Shown here one piece after another: positions 1 through 6,490 of a DNA stretch of 34,935 nucleotides (its first letter is position 1; each line of letters begins with the position of its first letter). Position numbers and translations under genes: made by a program. The stretch comes from an uncultured Ruminococcus sp. (GTDB lineage Bacteria > Bacillota > Clostridia > Oscillospirales > Acutalibacteraceae): NCBI GenBank assembly GCA_902773635.1, contig CACYFH010000007.1, positions 1,516 through 36,450 on the forward strand, read 5' to 3'. The notes below the pieces were generated by a model. It had not been told where the DNA came from, ran no database searches, and worked only from the letters and a program-made list of their open reading frames with translations.

Positions 1-185
1 TCCGCGAGCAGGATGAACACGCGGGCGCAGAGCGAGGACGCGAGGTTCGCGCGGATCAGCGCGGTCTCGTCGCCGGAAAACAGCACGCGGCCGTTCTCCG
101 CTCTGACGTTTTCGATTCCGCGGAAGCGCAGCTCGTTGGCGGCGAGCCCTTCCAAGCCCAAAAGACAGGGTGCGGCAAATTCCAT
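1..185 (-). CDS. THUMP-domain class I SAM-dependent RNA methyltransferase, N-terminal fragment
   Basis: Only the first 61 codons are present; the gene runs off the left edge. The protein starts MEFAAPCLLGLEGLAANEL and continues with a GRVLFSGD stretch and a RANLASSLCARVFILLAE stretch. This is the usual opening of the COG0116 family (RlmL N-terminal / B. subtilis YpsC), which carries a ferredoxin-like plus THUMP RNA-binding region before a Rossmann methyltransferase domain. Members methylate guanine N2 in 23S rRNA or tRNA. The catalytic domain is outside the window, so the substrate cannot be judged. The start is supported by GGAG about 8 nt upstream of the ATG. The gene follows hpf on the same strand, but a terminator and a heptad-repeat array separate the two. 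The family call is from N-terminal sequence resemblance only. Confidence 0.75.
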   Translation of the reverse strand, partial: MEFAAPCLLGLEGLAANELRFRGIENVRAENGRVLFSGDETALIRANLASSLCARVFILLA

Positions 186-200
186 TGTATCATCTCCGAT

Positions 201-250
201 TACTGGTTGCTGGTTTCTAGTTGCTGGTTTCTAGTTACCGGTTGGTGGTT
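201..250. repeat. GGTTGCT-type heptad tandem repeat array
   Basis: About seven tandem 7-bp units of the form GGTTGCT/GGTTTCT/AGTTGCT/AGTTACC fill the gap between the hpf terminator and the methyltransferase start. The same family recurs at 13384-13433 and 19111-19180. It is a single array here, with no inverted partner nearby. Confidence 0.85.
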
Positions 251-258
251 ATATCCAT

Positions 259-290
259 AAAAGAGCGGACAGCTGGGACGCTGTCCGCTC
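259..290 (-). terminator. Intrinsic terminator of hpf
   Basis: On the minus strand a perfect 11-bp stem (GAGCGGACAGC paired with GCTGTCCGCTC) with a short loop is followed by TTTT. It lies 24 nt past the hpf stop codon and probably ends the yabP-to-hpf transcript. Confidence 0.85.
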
Positions 291-313
291 GGGGTGATCA
301 GTTATTCTGCGGC

Positions 314-853
314 TTATTCGCCGGAAGTGGGGATCAGCAGGCCGTACCTGCCGTCGTCGCGCAGATAGACGACGTTGACCGCGCCGGTCTCGGCGTTGGT
401 GAACATATAGAACTTGTGGCCGACCATATTCATCTCGAGGATCGCCTCGTCCACCGTGATCGGCTTGACGGGAATCTTCTTGGTGCGTACTACGGTGTAG
501 TCCTCCTCTGCTTCGACCTCGACGTCCTCCGCGGGAGCGGTCAGCTCCTCGAGAGAGCCCTGTCTGAGGCGCTTCTCGAGCTTCGCCTTATTCTTCCGCA
601 GCTGACGACCGAGAGCGTCAACACATTTATCCACAGCGTCGTTCATCTCAGGCATTGTTTTCTCAACTCTGTAGACCATGGACTTGTCGCGGATGGTGAT
701 CTCCACGGTCTGAGAGTTTTTGTCAACGGTGACAACTACGAAGGCCTGAGCCTCGTCAGAGAAGACTTTGTCAAACTTGCTCAGCTTCTTCTCTACTCTC
801 TGTTTGAAGTTGTCCCTCAGATTTACCCTGCGCTCGGTATAGGTAATCTTCAT
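314..853 (-). CDS. hpf: Ribosome hibernation-promoting factor, long form
   Basis: A 179-aa protein that dimerises 70S ribosomes into inactive 100S particles in stationary phase or stress. Residues 1 to about 100 form the RaiA/YfiA S30AE domain (MKITYTERRVNLRDNFKQ onward) that sits in the mRNA/tRNA channel. Residues from about 122 form the C-terminal dimerisation domain, with the family motifs RTKKIPVKPITVDEAILEM and FTNAETGAVNVVYLRDDG. Having both domains makes it the long HPF typical of Firmicutes. An in-frame ATG lies six codons upstream, but the start chosen here has GGGAGG seven bases before it and matches the family N-terminus. It lies 21 nt downstream of yabR and is followed by a strong terminator, so it is probably the last gene of that operon. 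Confidence 0.95.
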   Translation of the reverse strand: MKITYTERRVNLRDNFKQRVEKKLSKFDKVFSDEAQAFVVVTVDKNSQTVEITIRDKSMVYRVEKTMPEMNDAVDKCVDALGRQLRKNKAKLEKRLRQGSLEELTAPAEDVEVEAEEDYTVVRTKKIPVKPITVDEAILEMNMVGHKFYMFTNAETGAVNVVYLRDDGRYGLLIPTSGE

Positions 854-874
854 AGTAATGCCTCCCAGCATAAT

Positions 875-1384
875 TTATTTACGACCGCCGCCGTTCCCGC
901 GTCGGGAATAGCCGCGGCTCTCGCCACGTTTAAGATCGGACATTTTGTCCTCAGAGGTGCGCTTGAACTTGCTCATCATATCCTCAAAGCTGCCGGAGGT
1001 CGACGAGCTCTGCCACTCAAAGTCGCCGGGAGAAGTCACCGGCGGCGCGGGCTCATACTTCTTGCGCGGTTGTCTGGGGGCGTCCTTCTGTCTGGACTTA
1101 TTGTTGCGGTTATCGCGAGGCTTGCGGTTCTCCCGCTGACCCTCCTCGGGCTTCTCAAGCTGTTTGATGGACAGCGCGATCTTGCCGTCCTCAGAGATGG
1201 AGATCACCTTGGTGGTGACAGCCTGTCCGACCTTGAGGACCGCCTTGATATCCTCTACATAAGAGCGGGATACCTCGGAAATATGTATCATTCCGCGAGA
1301 GCCGTCCTCCGTCTCGACGAATGCGCCGAAGTTGGTGATGCCCGTGATCTTGCCGTTTACGATTTCTCCTACACTCAATGCCAT
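875..1384 (-). CDS. yabR: S1 RNA-binding domain protein (YabR-like)
   Basis: A 169-aa protein with one S1 OB-fold domain at residues 1-73 (GEIVNGKITGITNFGAFVE, then GMIHISEVS and GKIALSIKQ). A long, very basic, low-complexity tail follows, rich in R, K, N and G, containing the SFEDMMSKFKRTSEDKMSDLKR segment common in clostridial YabR proteins and ending in a Gly/Arg-rich stretch. S1 proteins bind single-stranded RNA; the B. subtilis homologue has no firmly defined role. Position directly after divIC repeats the B. subtilis yabP-yabQ-divIC-yabR order. The Shine-Dalgarno is weak (GGGG about 11 nt upstream). The tail suggests nonspecific RNA or ribosome contact; that is inference. Confidence 0.9.
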   Translation of the reverse strand: MALSVGEIVNGKITGITNFGAFVETEDGSRGMIHISEVSRSYVEDIKAVLKVGQAVTTKVISISEDGKIALSIKQLEKPEEGQRENRKPRDNRNNKSRQKDAPRQPRKKYEPAPPVTSPGDFEWQSSSTSGSFEDMMSKFKRTSEDKMSDLKRGESRGYSRRGNGGGRK

Positions 1385-1445
1385 TCAGAATTTAACCCCT
1401 TAATCAGTCTATATCGCCGGTCGCCCGGTCAGTATGCATATTTGA

Positions 1446-1817
1446 TCAGTCGCCCGATACGTTGACGAACACCCTCTCGCCCTCCTTGACGTAATCAAGG
1501 TCGTCGCGGGCGATCTGCTCCGCCAGCGCCGAGAAGTCGGTGCCGGTGGAATCATAGAGCTTCTGCATCTCTTCGTTCTTGATCTCCTGGACAGTCAGCT
1601 GCTCCTTGAGCTCGTCGAGTTCCGCCCTGCGGGAGCGGAGCTGGGACTGGATGTTGATGATGGAGACCATGGAATAAATCAGAAAAGCGACCGCAACGAG
1701 CGCGAGGATAATAAACGCCGGTCGGGAGATCACTCTACGCCCGTCAGCGCCGTCCTCTGCTTTTGCGGTCTTTGCTTCTGCTTTTGTGTTTGGTTTTTTG
1801 TTTTCTTTTTTGCTCAT
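1446..1817 (-). CDS. divIC: Septum formation initiator DivIC/FtsB-like protein
   Basis: A 123-aa bitopic membrane protein. It has a Lys-rich cytoplasmic N-terminus (residues 1-32), one transmembrane helix (about 34-55, FIILALVAVAFLIYSMV) and a coiled coil (about 57-86, RRAELDELKEQLTVQEIKNEE). The C-terminal ARDDLDYVKEGERVFV segment is characteristic of DivIC/FtsB, which form the FtsL-DivIC-DivIB subcomplex of the divisome. The longer frame reaching 1898 is rejected because the ATG at 1817 has AGGA about 10 nt upstream and begins a typical MSKKENKK terminus. With this start the gene overlaps the 3' end of yabQ by 74 nt in another frame. Synteny with yabP, yabQ and yabR supports the call over generic FtsB. 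Confidence 0.9.
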   Translation of the reverse strand: MSKKENKKPNTKAEAKTAKAEDGADGRRVISRPAFIILALVAVAFLIYSMVSIINIQSQLRSRRAELDELKEQLTVQEIKNEEMQKLYDSTGTDFSALAEQIARDDLDYVKEGERVFVNVSGD

Positions 1818-2325
1818 ATAATATATCCTTACGCCTGCGCCGGGCGGCTTTCTGCTTTTCTCTCTCGGCGCGGTGGTTTTTTCGGTTCTCGATCGCATTT
1901 CGATGCAATCTATCTATTACTACGCCTATATTATACAACAAAAGGGTGGTGATTTTCAATAGCAAACTGAAAATTTTTTCGAAAAATTTGTATATTTTTT
2001 GTACAATCTTGCGGAAAATCCTTGCCATATGTGCATAAATCTTGCCCATAATGCTGCCCAGGGTCAGCCGATAGGCGAGAAACCCGACCGCCTCGCCGAA
2101 GATGATGAAGCCGCGCACGTCTCCCTTGTTGAACGGCAGAGCGAAGAGCGAGGTCGCGACGCCGCAGAGCGTGAAGAAAACGATATCCGAGATCATCACA
2201 TGCACACCGCTCGCTTTGAGCGTCATCCGCACCGCGCGGACGAGGTCGTACACGACCGCCAGCGCCGCGCCCATCAGAAGCGAGAACAGGAAATAGGTCG
2301 TCTGGTCGGAAAGAGTGAACCACAT
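1744..2325 (-). CDS. yabQ: Spore cortex biosynthesis protein YabQ
   Basis: A 193-aa membrane protein beginning MWFTLSDQTTYFLFSLLMG, the usual YabQ opening, with about three hydrophobic helices in the first 95 residues and another at about 115-135. It ends in a highly basic tail rich in K and R (residues 145-193). In B. subtilis YabQ is made in the mother cell under sigma-E, sits in forespore membranes and is needed for cortex formation. Its ATG overlaps the yabP stop by one base (TGATG), indicating translational coupling. A longer frame upstream to 2469 lies inside yabP and is not used. The last 24 codons overlap divIC. Family call from sequence and synteny; function by homology. Confidence 0.88.
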   Translation of the reverse strand: MWFTLSDQTTYFLFSLLMGAALAVVYDLVRAVRMTLKASGVHVMISDIVFFTLCGVATSLFALPFNKGDVRGFIIFGEAVGFLAYRLTLGSIMGKIYAHMARIFRKIVQKIYKFFEKIFSLLLKITTLLLYNIGVVIDRLHRNAIENRKNHRAEREKQKAARRRRKDILYEQKRKQKTKHKSRSKDRKSRGRR

Positions 2326-2594
2326 CAGCGGAACAGCCGCGAGCGCAGAGAGCCGCCGGACGCACCGAGATATTGTAATGAGTTGATCCTCCCGTCGATG
2401 ACGACGTCGCCGGTATCGAGACTGAGCTTGCTGATATGGAGCGACGCGCCCTTGACCACCAGCGTGCAATCGGACAGGCGGATGTTGATGGTCTGCTCGT
2501 CAAAGCCGGAGACGTCCTCCACCCCGGTCAGGGTCAGCAGACTGCGGTTGTCGAGCGTCAATAGCTGCGGTTTCTTTACGATCGTTTCAGGCAT
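2325..2594 (-). CDS. yabP: Sporulation protein YabP (YabP/YqfC family)
   Basis: An 89-aa protein of the YabP/YqfC family. The recognisable segments are LLTLDNRSLLTLTGVEDV, FDEQTINIRLSDCTLVVKG and LHISKLSLDTGDVVIDGRI. In B. subtilis yabP is co-transcribed with yabQ from a sigma-E promoter and is required for sporulation, though its molecular activity is unknown. The start has GGAGGGA about 8 nt upstream. It is coupled to yabQ by a TGATG overlap. A sigma-E-like promoter can be read 30-60 bases upstream. Its presence is the best evidence in the window that the organism can, or its ancestors could, sporulate. Confidence 0.9.
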   Translation of the reverse strand: MPETIVKKPQLLTLDNRSLLTLTGVEDVSGFDEQTINIRLSDCTLVVKGASLHISKLSLDTGDVVIDGRINSLQYLGASGGSLRSRLFR

Positions 2595-2624
2595 AGAAAA
2601 TCCCTCCGTAAATCTGTTCTTTAG

Positions 2625-2653
2625 ATTATATGGAGGGAAAGCGGGTTTTATGA
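2625..2653 (-). promoter_or_regulatory. Candidate sigma-E promoter of yabP-yabQ-divIC
   Basis: On the minus strand TCATAAA (2647-2653), a 14-base spacer and CATATAAT (2625-2632) resemble the sporulation sigma-E pattern (ATA-centred -35, about 14-bp spacer, CATA-AT -10). It lies 31 bases before the yabP ATG. The B. subtilis yabPQ genes are sigma-E dependent. The -10 could also serve sigma-A, so this is tentative. Confidence 0.45.
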
Positions 2654-2690
2654 ACTAAGAACTAAGAATGAAGAAATAAGAAATAACTCC
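2652..2690. repeat. AACTAAG/AAATAAG heptad repeat array
   Basis: Five to six 7-bp units (AACTAAG, AATGAAG, AAATAAG, AAATAAC) run directly upstream of the yabP promoter. It is an A-rich variant of the AGGAATT heptad family seen elsewhere in the window. Confidence 0.75.
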
Positions 2691-2713
2691 TAAATAACCG
2701 CATTAATCAGCGT

Positions 2714-2940
2714 TTACTTAGGAGTTAGGAGCGGAGCACCAAGCCTTCCCCTTGAGGGAAAGGTGTCATCCGCAAGGATGACGGATGAGGTGGAAGCGTT
2801 TCCGCTCCATCCCGTTCATTGTTATATCGGATAGGTTTCCACCTCATCCGACCTTTTCGGCTTTTGAGCCGAAAAGCCCACCTTCCCCTCAAGGGGAAGG
2901 CTTTGGACTTCATCGAGCCTTTCACTCACTCCTAACTCAC
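2714..2940. repeat. Palindromic intergenic element with heptad ends
   Basis: This accounts for most of the gap between rqcP and yabP. Two long inverted arms begin AAGCCTTCCCCTTGAGGG (2741-2758) on the left and read CCTCAAGGGGAAGGCTTTGG on the right (2887-2906). A second inner pair is GACGGATGAGGTGGAA and TTCCACCTCATCCG. The outer edges are heptad units in opposite orientation: TTAGGAGTTAGGAG at 2718-2731 and CTCCTAACTCAC at 2929-2940. The rqcP stop codon lies inside the right edge. It has the structure of a MITE-like element and no coding capacity. Confidence 0.75.
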
Positions 2941-3176
2941 AAGGGCGTATACATGGTGGAGACGTCCTCCTTGCGGATGGTCTCGACGACCTTATCCACG
3001 CGGAACTTGACGGAGCGGGACTCGAAGTTCAGCTCCACCACGTCGCCGACCTTCACGTCATAGGACGCGCGGGCGACCTTACCGTTGACGACCGCCTTGC
3101 CCGCGTCGCAGACCTCGTTCGCGACCGTGCGGCGCTTGATGATGCGGGACACCTTCAAAAACTTATCTAATCTCAT
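2937..3176 (-). CDS. rqcP: S4-domain ribosome quality control protein RqcP (YabO/Hsp15-like)
   Basis: A 79-aa protein that is a single S4 RNA-binding domain: MRLDKFLKVSRIIKRRT, then ANEVCDAGKAVVNGKVARAS and VKVGDVVELNF. B. subtilis YabO was renamed RqcP because it works with RqcH on stalled 50S subunits to add poly-alanine tails to nascent chains. The Arg residues at positions 2 and 16 reported as important in RqcP are both present. The start at 3176 is chosen over an upstream in-frame ATG at 3230 because AAGGAGGC lies just before it and the S4 domain starts there. The C-terminal stop is at the edge of a repeat element. Normal yabN-yabO synteny is kept apart from HU lying between. Confidence 0.92.
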   Translation of the reverse strand: MRLDKFLKVSRIIKRRTVANEVCDAGKAVVNGKVARASYDVKVGDVVELNFESRSVKFRVDKVVETIRKEDVSTMYTPL

Positions 3177-3237
3177 AACAGCCTCCTTTTTGAACAGGTA
3201 CATTATAGGATGTTTTTCGGGAAAGGTCAAGAGAATT

Positions 3238-3402
3238 AAAAATGAGGAATTAGGAATGAGGAATTAGGAATGAATGGCGGGCTATGCCCGCACCCGTTTT
3301 ATAAACGATAGACAACATTTGCTATTACCCTCAGGGATCCAAAACGCGAAGCGTTTCCCGAAATTTATAATTCCTCATTCCTCATTCCTAATTCCTCATT
3401 AA
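3238..3402. repeat. Heptad-terminated mobile-like element, copy 1
   Basis: A left arm of AGGAATT/AGGAATG heptads (3241-3273) and a right arm of the same units inverted (3368-3400) enclose a core of about 95 bp. The core has a GCGGGC/GCCCGC hairpin and an AAACGC-GAA-GCGTTT hairpin. The same core and arms recur at 23113-23277. It lies between the HU terminator and rqcP. No reading frame of note is inside. Confidence 0.85.
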
Positions 3403-3433
3403 AAGAAAGACCGACAGTCTTCTGCCGGCCTTT
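3401..3433 (-). terminator. Intrinsic terminator of HU gene
   Basis: On the minus strand a 12-bp stem (AAAGGCCGGCAG with CTGTCGGTCTTT, including two G-U pairs) is followed by a CTTTCTTTT tract. It pairs fully only in the minus-strand RNA, which fixes its direction. Confidence 0.85.
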
Positions 3434-3452
3434 GAATGGGTATGTGCGATAA

Positions 3453-3728
3453 TTACTTGTTAACAGCGTCCTTGAACGCCTTGCCTGCCTTGAAAGCGGG
3501 AACCTTGGAAGCGGGGATCTCGATCTTCTCGTTCTTTCTGGGATCAACGCCGATGCGAGCGTTTCTCTCTCTTCTCTCAAAAGTACCGAAACCAACGAGC
3601 TGAATCTTGTCACCTGCAGCGATAGTTTCTACGATGGTGTCGAAGGTAGCTGTAACAGCAGCTTCAGCGTCCTTCTTGGAGATAGCAGCCTTCTCAGCTA
3701 CTACTGCGATGAGTTCTGACTTTTTCAT
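3453..3728 (-). CDS. hup: HU family DNA-binding protein
   Basis: A 91-aa nucleoid protein of the HU/IHF family that binds and bends DNA as a dimer. It begins [22 protein letters not shown] and has the hallmark [15 protein letters not shown] beta-arm lead and the [20 protein letters not shown]-terminus. The arm tip region reads [13 protein letters not shown], a modest variant of the common NPQTGEEI form. The start at 3728 is preferred to 3743 because GGAGG is correctly spaced before it. It lies 44 nt after mazG, with a small hairpin and T-run overlapping the Shine-Dalgarno, and ends at a strong terminator. HU inserted between mazG and rqcP departs from the B. subtilis yabN-yabO order. Confidence 0.96.
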   Translation of the reverse strand: MKKSELIAVVAEKAAISKKDAEAAVTATFDTIVETIAAGDKIQLVGFGTFERRERNARIGVDPRKNEKIEIPASKVPAFKAGKAFKDAVNK

Positions 3729-3741
3729 TTTAGTATCCTCC

Positions 3742-3765
3742 AAAAAATTTGTGCGGAAAATCCGC
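3742..3765 (-). terminator. Attenuator-like hairpin before HU gene
   Basis: On the minus strand GCGGA-TTT-TCCGC is followed by ACAAATTTTTT, and the T-run leads straight into the GGAGG of the HU gene. The stem is only 5 bp, so termination would be partial at best. Confidence 0.4.
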
Positions 3766-3772
3766 CGGTTTG

Positions 3773-4558
3773 TTATTTAATTTCTTCCCAGAGGGAATCG
3801 ATTAACGAAGCAGGGGCTGTTTTCATATCCACGCCGCGCTCCTTTGCAAGGGCCTCGACGGCACGAAAACGCCTTGAAAATTTCTCGGTCGAGCGGGTGA
3901 GCGCCAGCTCGGCGTCCACGCCGACGAATCGAGCGATATTGACTACGGAGAACAGCAGATCGCCCAGCTCCTCCTCGATGCGTTCCTTATCGCCGCTTTC
4001 TACGGCTGTGAGCAGCTCCTGCTGTTCCTCGGGAACCTTGGAGGCTGCGTCGGCGGCGTCCTTGAAATCCATGCCGGATTTCGCGGAGCGCTTCTGCACC
4101 TTCTGTGCGCGCATCAAAGCGGGAAGCGACTTTGCCACGTCGTCCACGGAATCCGCGTAGGTCTCCTGCGACTTGGTCTGCATCTTGATGGCGTCCCAGT
4201 TTTTCAGCACCTCGTCGGGCGTGTCCGCCTCGATATTGCCGAAAACGTGCGGGTGACGGATGATCAGCTTTTGGCAAACATCGTTGCACACGTCGTCAAA
4301 GGTGAAGCGGCCCTCTTCCTCCTCCATGATGGCGTGGAAGATGACCTGCATGAGCACGTCGCCGAGCTCCTCGCGCAAGAGAGCGTAGTCGCTCTTGTCG
4401 ATCGCCTCCACTGCTTCATAAGTCTCCTCAATGAAGTTCTGGCGGATGCTCTCGTGCGTCTGCACCCTGTCCCACGGACAGCCGTCGGGCGCGCGGAGGA
4501 TGTGCATAATGCGTACTAAATCAGAGATATTATAAGCATCTTTGTACTGAAAATCCAT
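3773..4558 (-). CDS. mazG: Nucleoside triphosphate pyrophosphohydrolase MazG
   Basis: A 261-aa all-alpha NTP pyrophosphatase that hydrolyses (d)NTPs, including damaged ones, to NMP and PPi. It has the usual duplicated MazG fold. The N-terminal domain shows [19 protein letters not shown] with EETYE at 44-48 and EELGD at 63-67 for Mg binding, then IRHPHVFG. The C-terminal repeat has a second [16 protein letters not shown] block near residues 190-210. Length and order fit stand-alone MazG. It is the equivalent of the C-terminal half of B. subtilis YabN, here without the N-terminal tetrapyrrole-methylase-like half. The Shine-Dalgarno is TTGGAG. It is co-oriented with the flippase gene and separated from it by a hairpin with T-run. 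Confidence 0.96.
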   Translation of the reverse strand: MDFQYKDAYNISDLVRIMHILRAPDGCPWDRVQTHESIRQNFIEETYEAVEAIDKSDYALLREELGDVLMQVIFHAIMEEEEGRFTFDDVCNDVCQKLIIRHPHVFGNIEADTPDEVLKNWDAIKMQTKSQETYADSVDDVAKSLPALMRAQKVQKRSAKSGMDFKDAADAASKVPEEQQELLTAVESGDKERIEEELGDLLFSVVNIARFVGVDAELALTRSTEKFSRRFRAVEALAKERGVDMKTAPASLIDSLWEEIK

Positions 4559-4567
4559 AGTGTCTCC

Positions 4568-4590
4568 AAAAAACGGCGATTCTTGCCGTT
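4568..4590 (-). terminator. Terminator/attenuator between flippase gene and mazG
   Basis: On the minus strand AACGGC and GCCGTT pair around a 7-base loop and run into TTTTTT, which overlaps the mazG Shine-Dalgarno (TTGGAG). It may end most flippase transcripts or tune mazG expression. Confidence 0.55.
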
Positions 4591-4602
4591 ATATCTATTA
4601 TA

Positions 4603-6411
4603 TTACCTTAATAAGTGCAGTTTTGCAAGGATTGTTACAATATTTTTACCTTTTGGCAGCATCATGAGCTCTTCCTCACTGAAGGTCTTTAAGAGCATCA
4701 GCGCGAGGACGTACACGATGACCGCCACGATGATCGCCGCGATCAGGGAGATCAGGTTGCCCGCGAAGCGATGCACCAGCGTATAGATACCGAAGGCGGA
4801 ACCGGCACACAGCGCGGCAGAGATCAGCGGCTTTAAGATCGTGCTGAAGAAATTCGGCATGACCTTAGAATGGCGGATCAAGAGGTACATACCCACGATA
4901 CAGACGAAGGTGAAGGCAACCAGCGAGCCGACAGCCGCGCCGGTGATGTTCATCTCGACAATGTTGACGAAGAGGAAGTTGGTGAGGATCTTGATGCCCA
5001 TGGCGATGGTGCACAGGATCAGCGGGAGCTTCACCTTACCGATGCCCTGGAGCATACTGCAGATCGGGGTGGATACCGCGACCACGATGCAGGAGAAGCC
5101 CATCACGCGCAGGACGGATGCGGCGATCTCCGTCTCCGTTCTGGCGCCGTAGAGCAGGGAGATGATCGGATACGGCAGGGCGAACAGCGCAAGACCCGCA
5201 GGAAGCGTGAACAGCATGGTCATTTTCAGCACCGTCTCGATACTGCGCTTGAGCTCCTTCTTATCGCCGGAGGTATAGGCGGCAGTCACGTTAGGCAGTG
5301 CAGAGGTGCCGAACGCCTGGGTGATCGTGGTGACGAGCTGCATGAGCGTCAGCGCCATATTGAAGCAGCCGGAAAGGTAGGTGTGGATGGTGACGCCGTT
5401 CTCGGGTGTGGGGTGCGCGGGGATCATCGACCACATTTCCTTCGTATGGTTCGGGAACTGGGCGACCAGCCCGGCGGCGTTGGTCTGAGAGGTATTGAAC
5501 AGGACGTTCTGGACGACGACGGTGTCGATCGAGCCGGAGACGTTCATGATCAGCGCGGAGAGACCGATCGGGATCGCTGTTTTCAGCAGGAGCTTGAAGG
5601 TCTCGTTCTGGGTACGCGCGTCGATGGAATCGCGGTAGAGGTCATCCGGCACGCTGAACGTGCGCTTGCTGTAGTAGATACGCAGGAAGATGAAGGCGAT
5701 CAGAGAGCCGATGGTGATGCCCGCGATCGCGGCGGCTACGGAGTAGCCGAGCAGGGTCTCCATCGCGATGTGCTCGGAGGGAAAGACCTTGCCGAAGATG
5801 GTGTGGGATTCGGCGAACTCCTTCATGCCGAGCTTCATCGTCAGATAGCCCAGCGAGAGACCGATGAACACCTTGCCGATCGCCTCGAGCACCTCGCTGA
5901 CGGCGGTCGGGAACATATTGCGCTGACCCTCATAGTAGCCGCGGTAGACGGATACCATACAGCCGAGGAACACGGAGGGCGCGAGCGTCATCATGGAGTA
6001 GATGGCTAGCGGCTGCTTGACGACCTGTACCCAGATAAAGCTGATACCGATCATCAGACCGAAGCAGATCAAGCCCATGATGATGAAGAATTTCTTGGAG
6101 GTCTTATGGATGACGGCGACGTCCTTGTAGCGTTTCTGGGCGATGCTCTCCGCGATCAGTCGGGAGACCGCGATCGGGAAGCCCGCCGTCGCGAGCGCGA
6201 ACAGAGGGTTGTAGACCTCATAGGCGTTGCCCAGAATACCTGCGCCGATACCGGAGAGGTTCTCGCCGAAAGTGCCGTACATGCGCGTCAGGAAAACCTT
6301 GTAGAACATGCCGAGGAGCTTGACGATGACCATGCTCATGGTCATGATCAGAGCGCCCTTGACAAAGGTTTTTGACGTATTTTTGTTTAAACTGTCGTTA
6401 GTCTTACTCAT
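4603..6411 (-). CDS. SpoVB/YabM-like polysaccharide or lipid-linked precursor flippase
   Basis: A 602-aa polytopic membrane protein of the MOP/MATE superfamily, oligosaccharidyl-lipid flippase branch (SpoVB, YtgP, YabM, MurJ relatives). About 14 hydrophobic helices are visible. The first carries the family pattern FVKGALIMTMSMVIVKLLGMFYKVFLTRMYG, then GIGAGILGNAYEVYNPLFALATAGFPIAVSRLIAE. The length is slightly above the usual 500-550 because of a loop around residues 330-360. Its place directly upstream of mazG matches yabM in B. subtilis, but SpoVB and lipid II flippases look alike at this level, so the substrate is not assigned. A promoter with TTGAAT and TACAAT and a 17-bp spacer lies just upstream. 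Confidence 0.88.
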   Translation of the reverse strand: MSKTNDSLNKNTSKTFVKGALIMTMSMVIVKLLGMFYKVFLTRMYGTFGENLSGIGAGILGNAYEVYNPLFALATAGFPIAVSRLIAESIAQKRYKDVAVIHKTSKKFFIIMGLICFGLMIGISFIWVQVVKQPLAIYSMMTLAPSVFLGCMVSVYRGYYEGQRNMFPTAVSEVLEAIGKVFIGLSLGYLTMKLGMKEFAESHTIFGKVFPSEHIAMETLLGYSVAAAIAGITIGSLIAFIFLRIYYSKRTFSVPDDLYRDSIDARTQNETFKLLLKTAIPIGLSALIMNVSGSIDTVVVQNVLFNTSQTNAAGLVAQFPNHTKEMWSMIPAHPTPENGVTIHTYLSGCFNMALTLMQLVTTITQAFGTSALPNVTAAYTSGDKKELKRSIETVLKMTMLFTLPAGLALFALPYPIISLLYGARTETEIAASVLRVMGFSCIVVAVSTPICSMLQGIGKVKLPLILCTIAMGIKILTNFLFVNIVEMNITGAAVGSLVAFTFVCIVGMYLLIRHSKVMPNFFSTILKPLISAALCAGSAFGIYTLVHRFAGNLISLIAAIIVAVIVYVLALMLLKTFSEEELMMLPKGKNIVTILAKLHLLR

Positions 6412-6449
6412 TCAATCGCCTCGATGATTCGATGTGATACCGAAAAGGT

Positions 6450-6478
6450 ATTGTAGCACACGGATGTGAAGAATTCAA
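6450..6478 (-). promoter_or_regulatory. Sigma-A promoter of the flippase-mazG-HU unit
   Basis: On the minus strand TTGAAT (6473-6478), a 17-base spacer and TACAAT (6450-6455) lie about 40 bases before the flippase ATG, in the gap after hemZ. Confidence 0.7.
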
Positions 6479-6490
6479 CCGGAAAACCGA

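Noticed and set aside
221..1465. A 414-codon open frame on the plus strand
   Set aside because: It is antisense to hpf and yabR with no ribosome binding site or family resemblance; same explanation.
3085..3267. Small frames encoding NEELGMRN-type peptides at heptad arrays
   Set aside because: They are translations of simple repeats without ribosome binding sites, and appear wherever the arrays occur.
3241..3400. CRISPR-like direct repeats in the heptad arrays
   Set aside because: The unit is 7 bp with no spacers and no cas genes nearby; these are tandem repeats.
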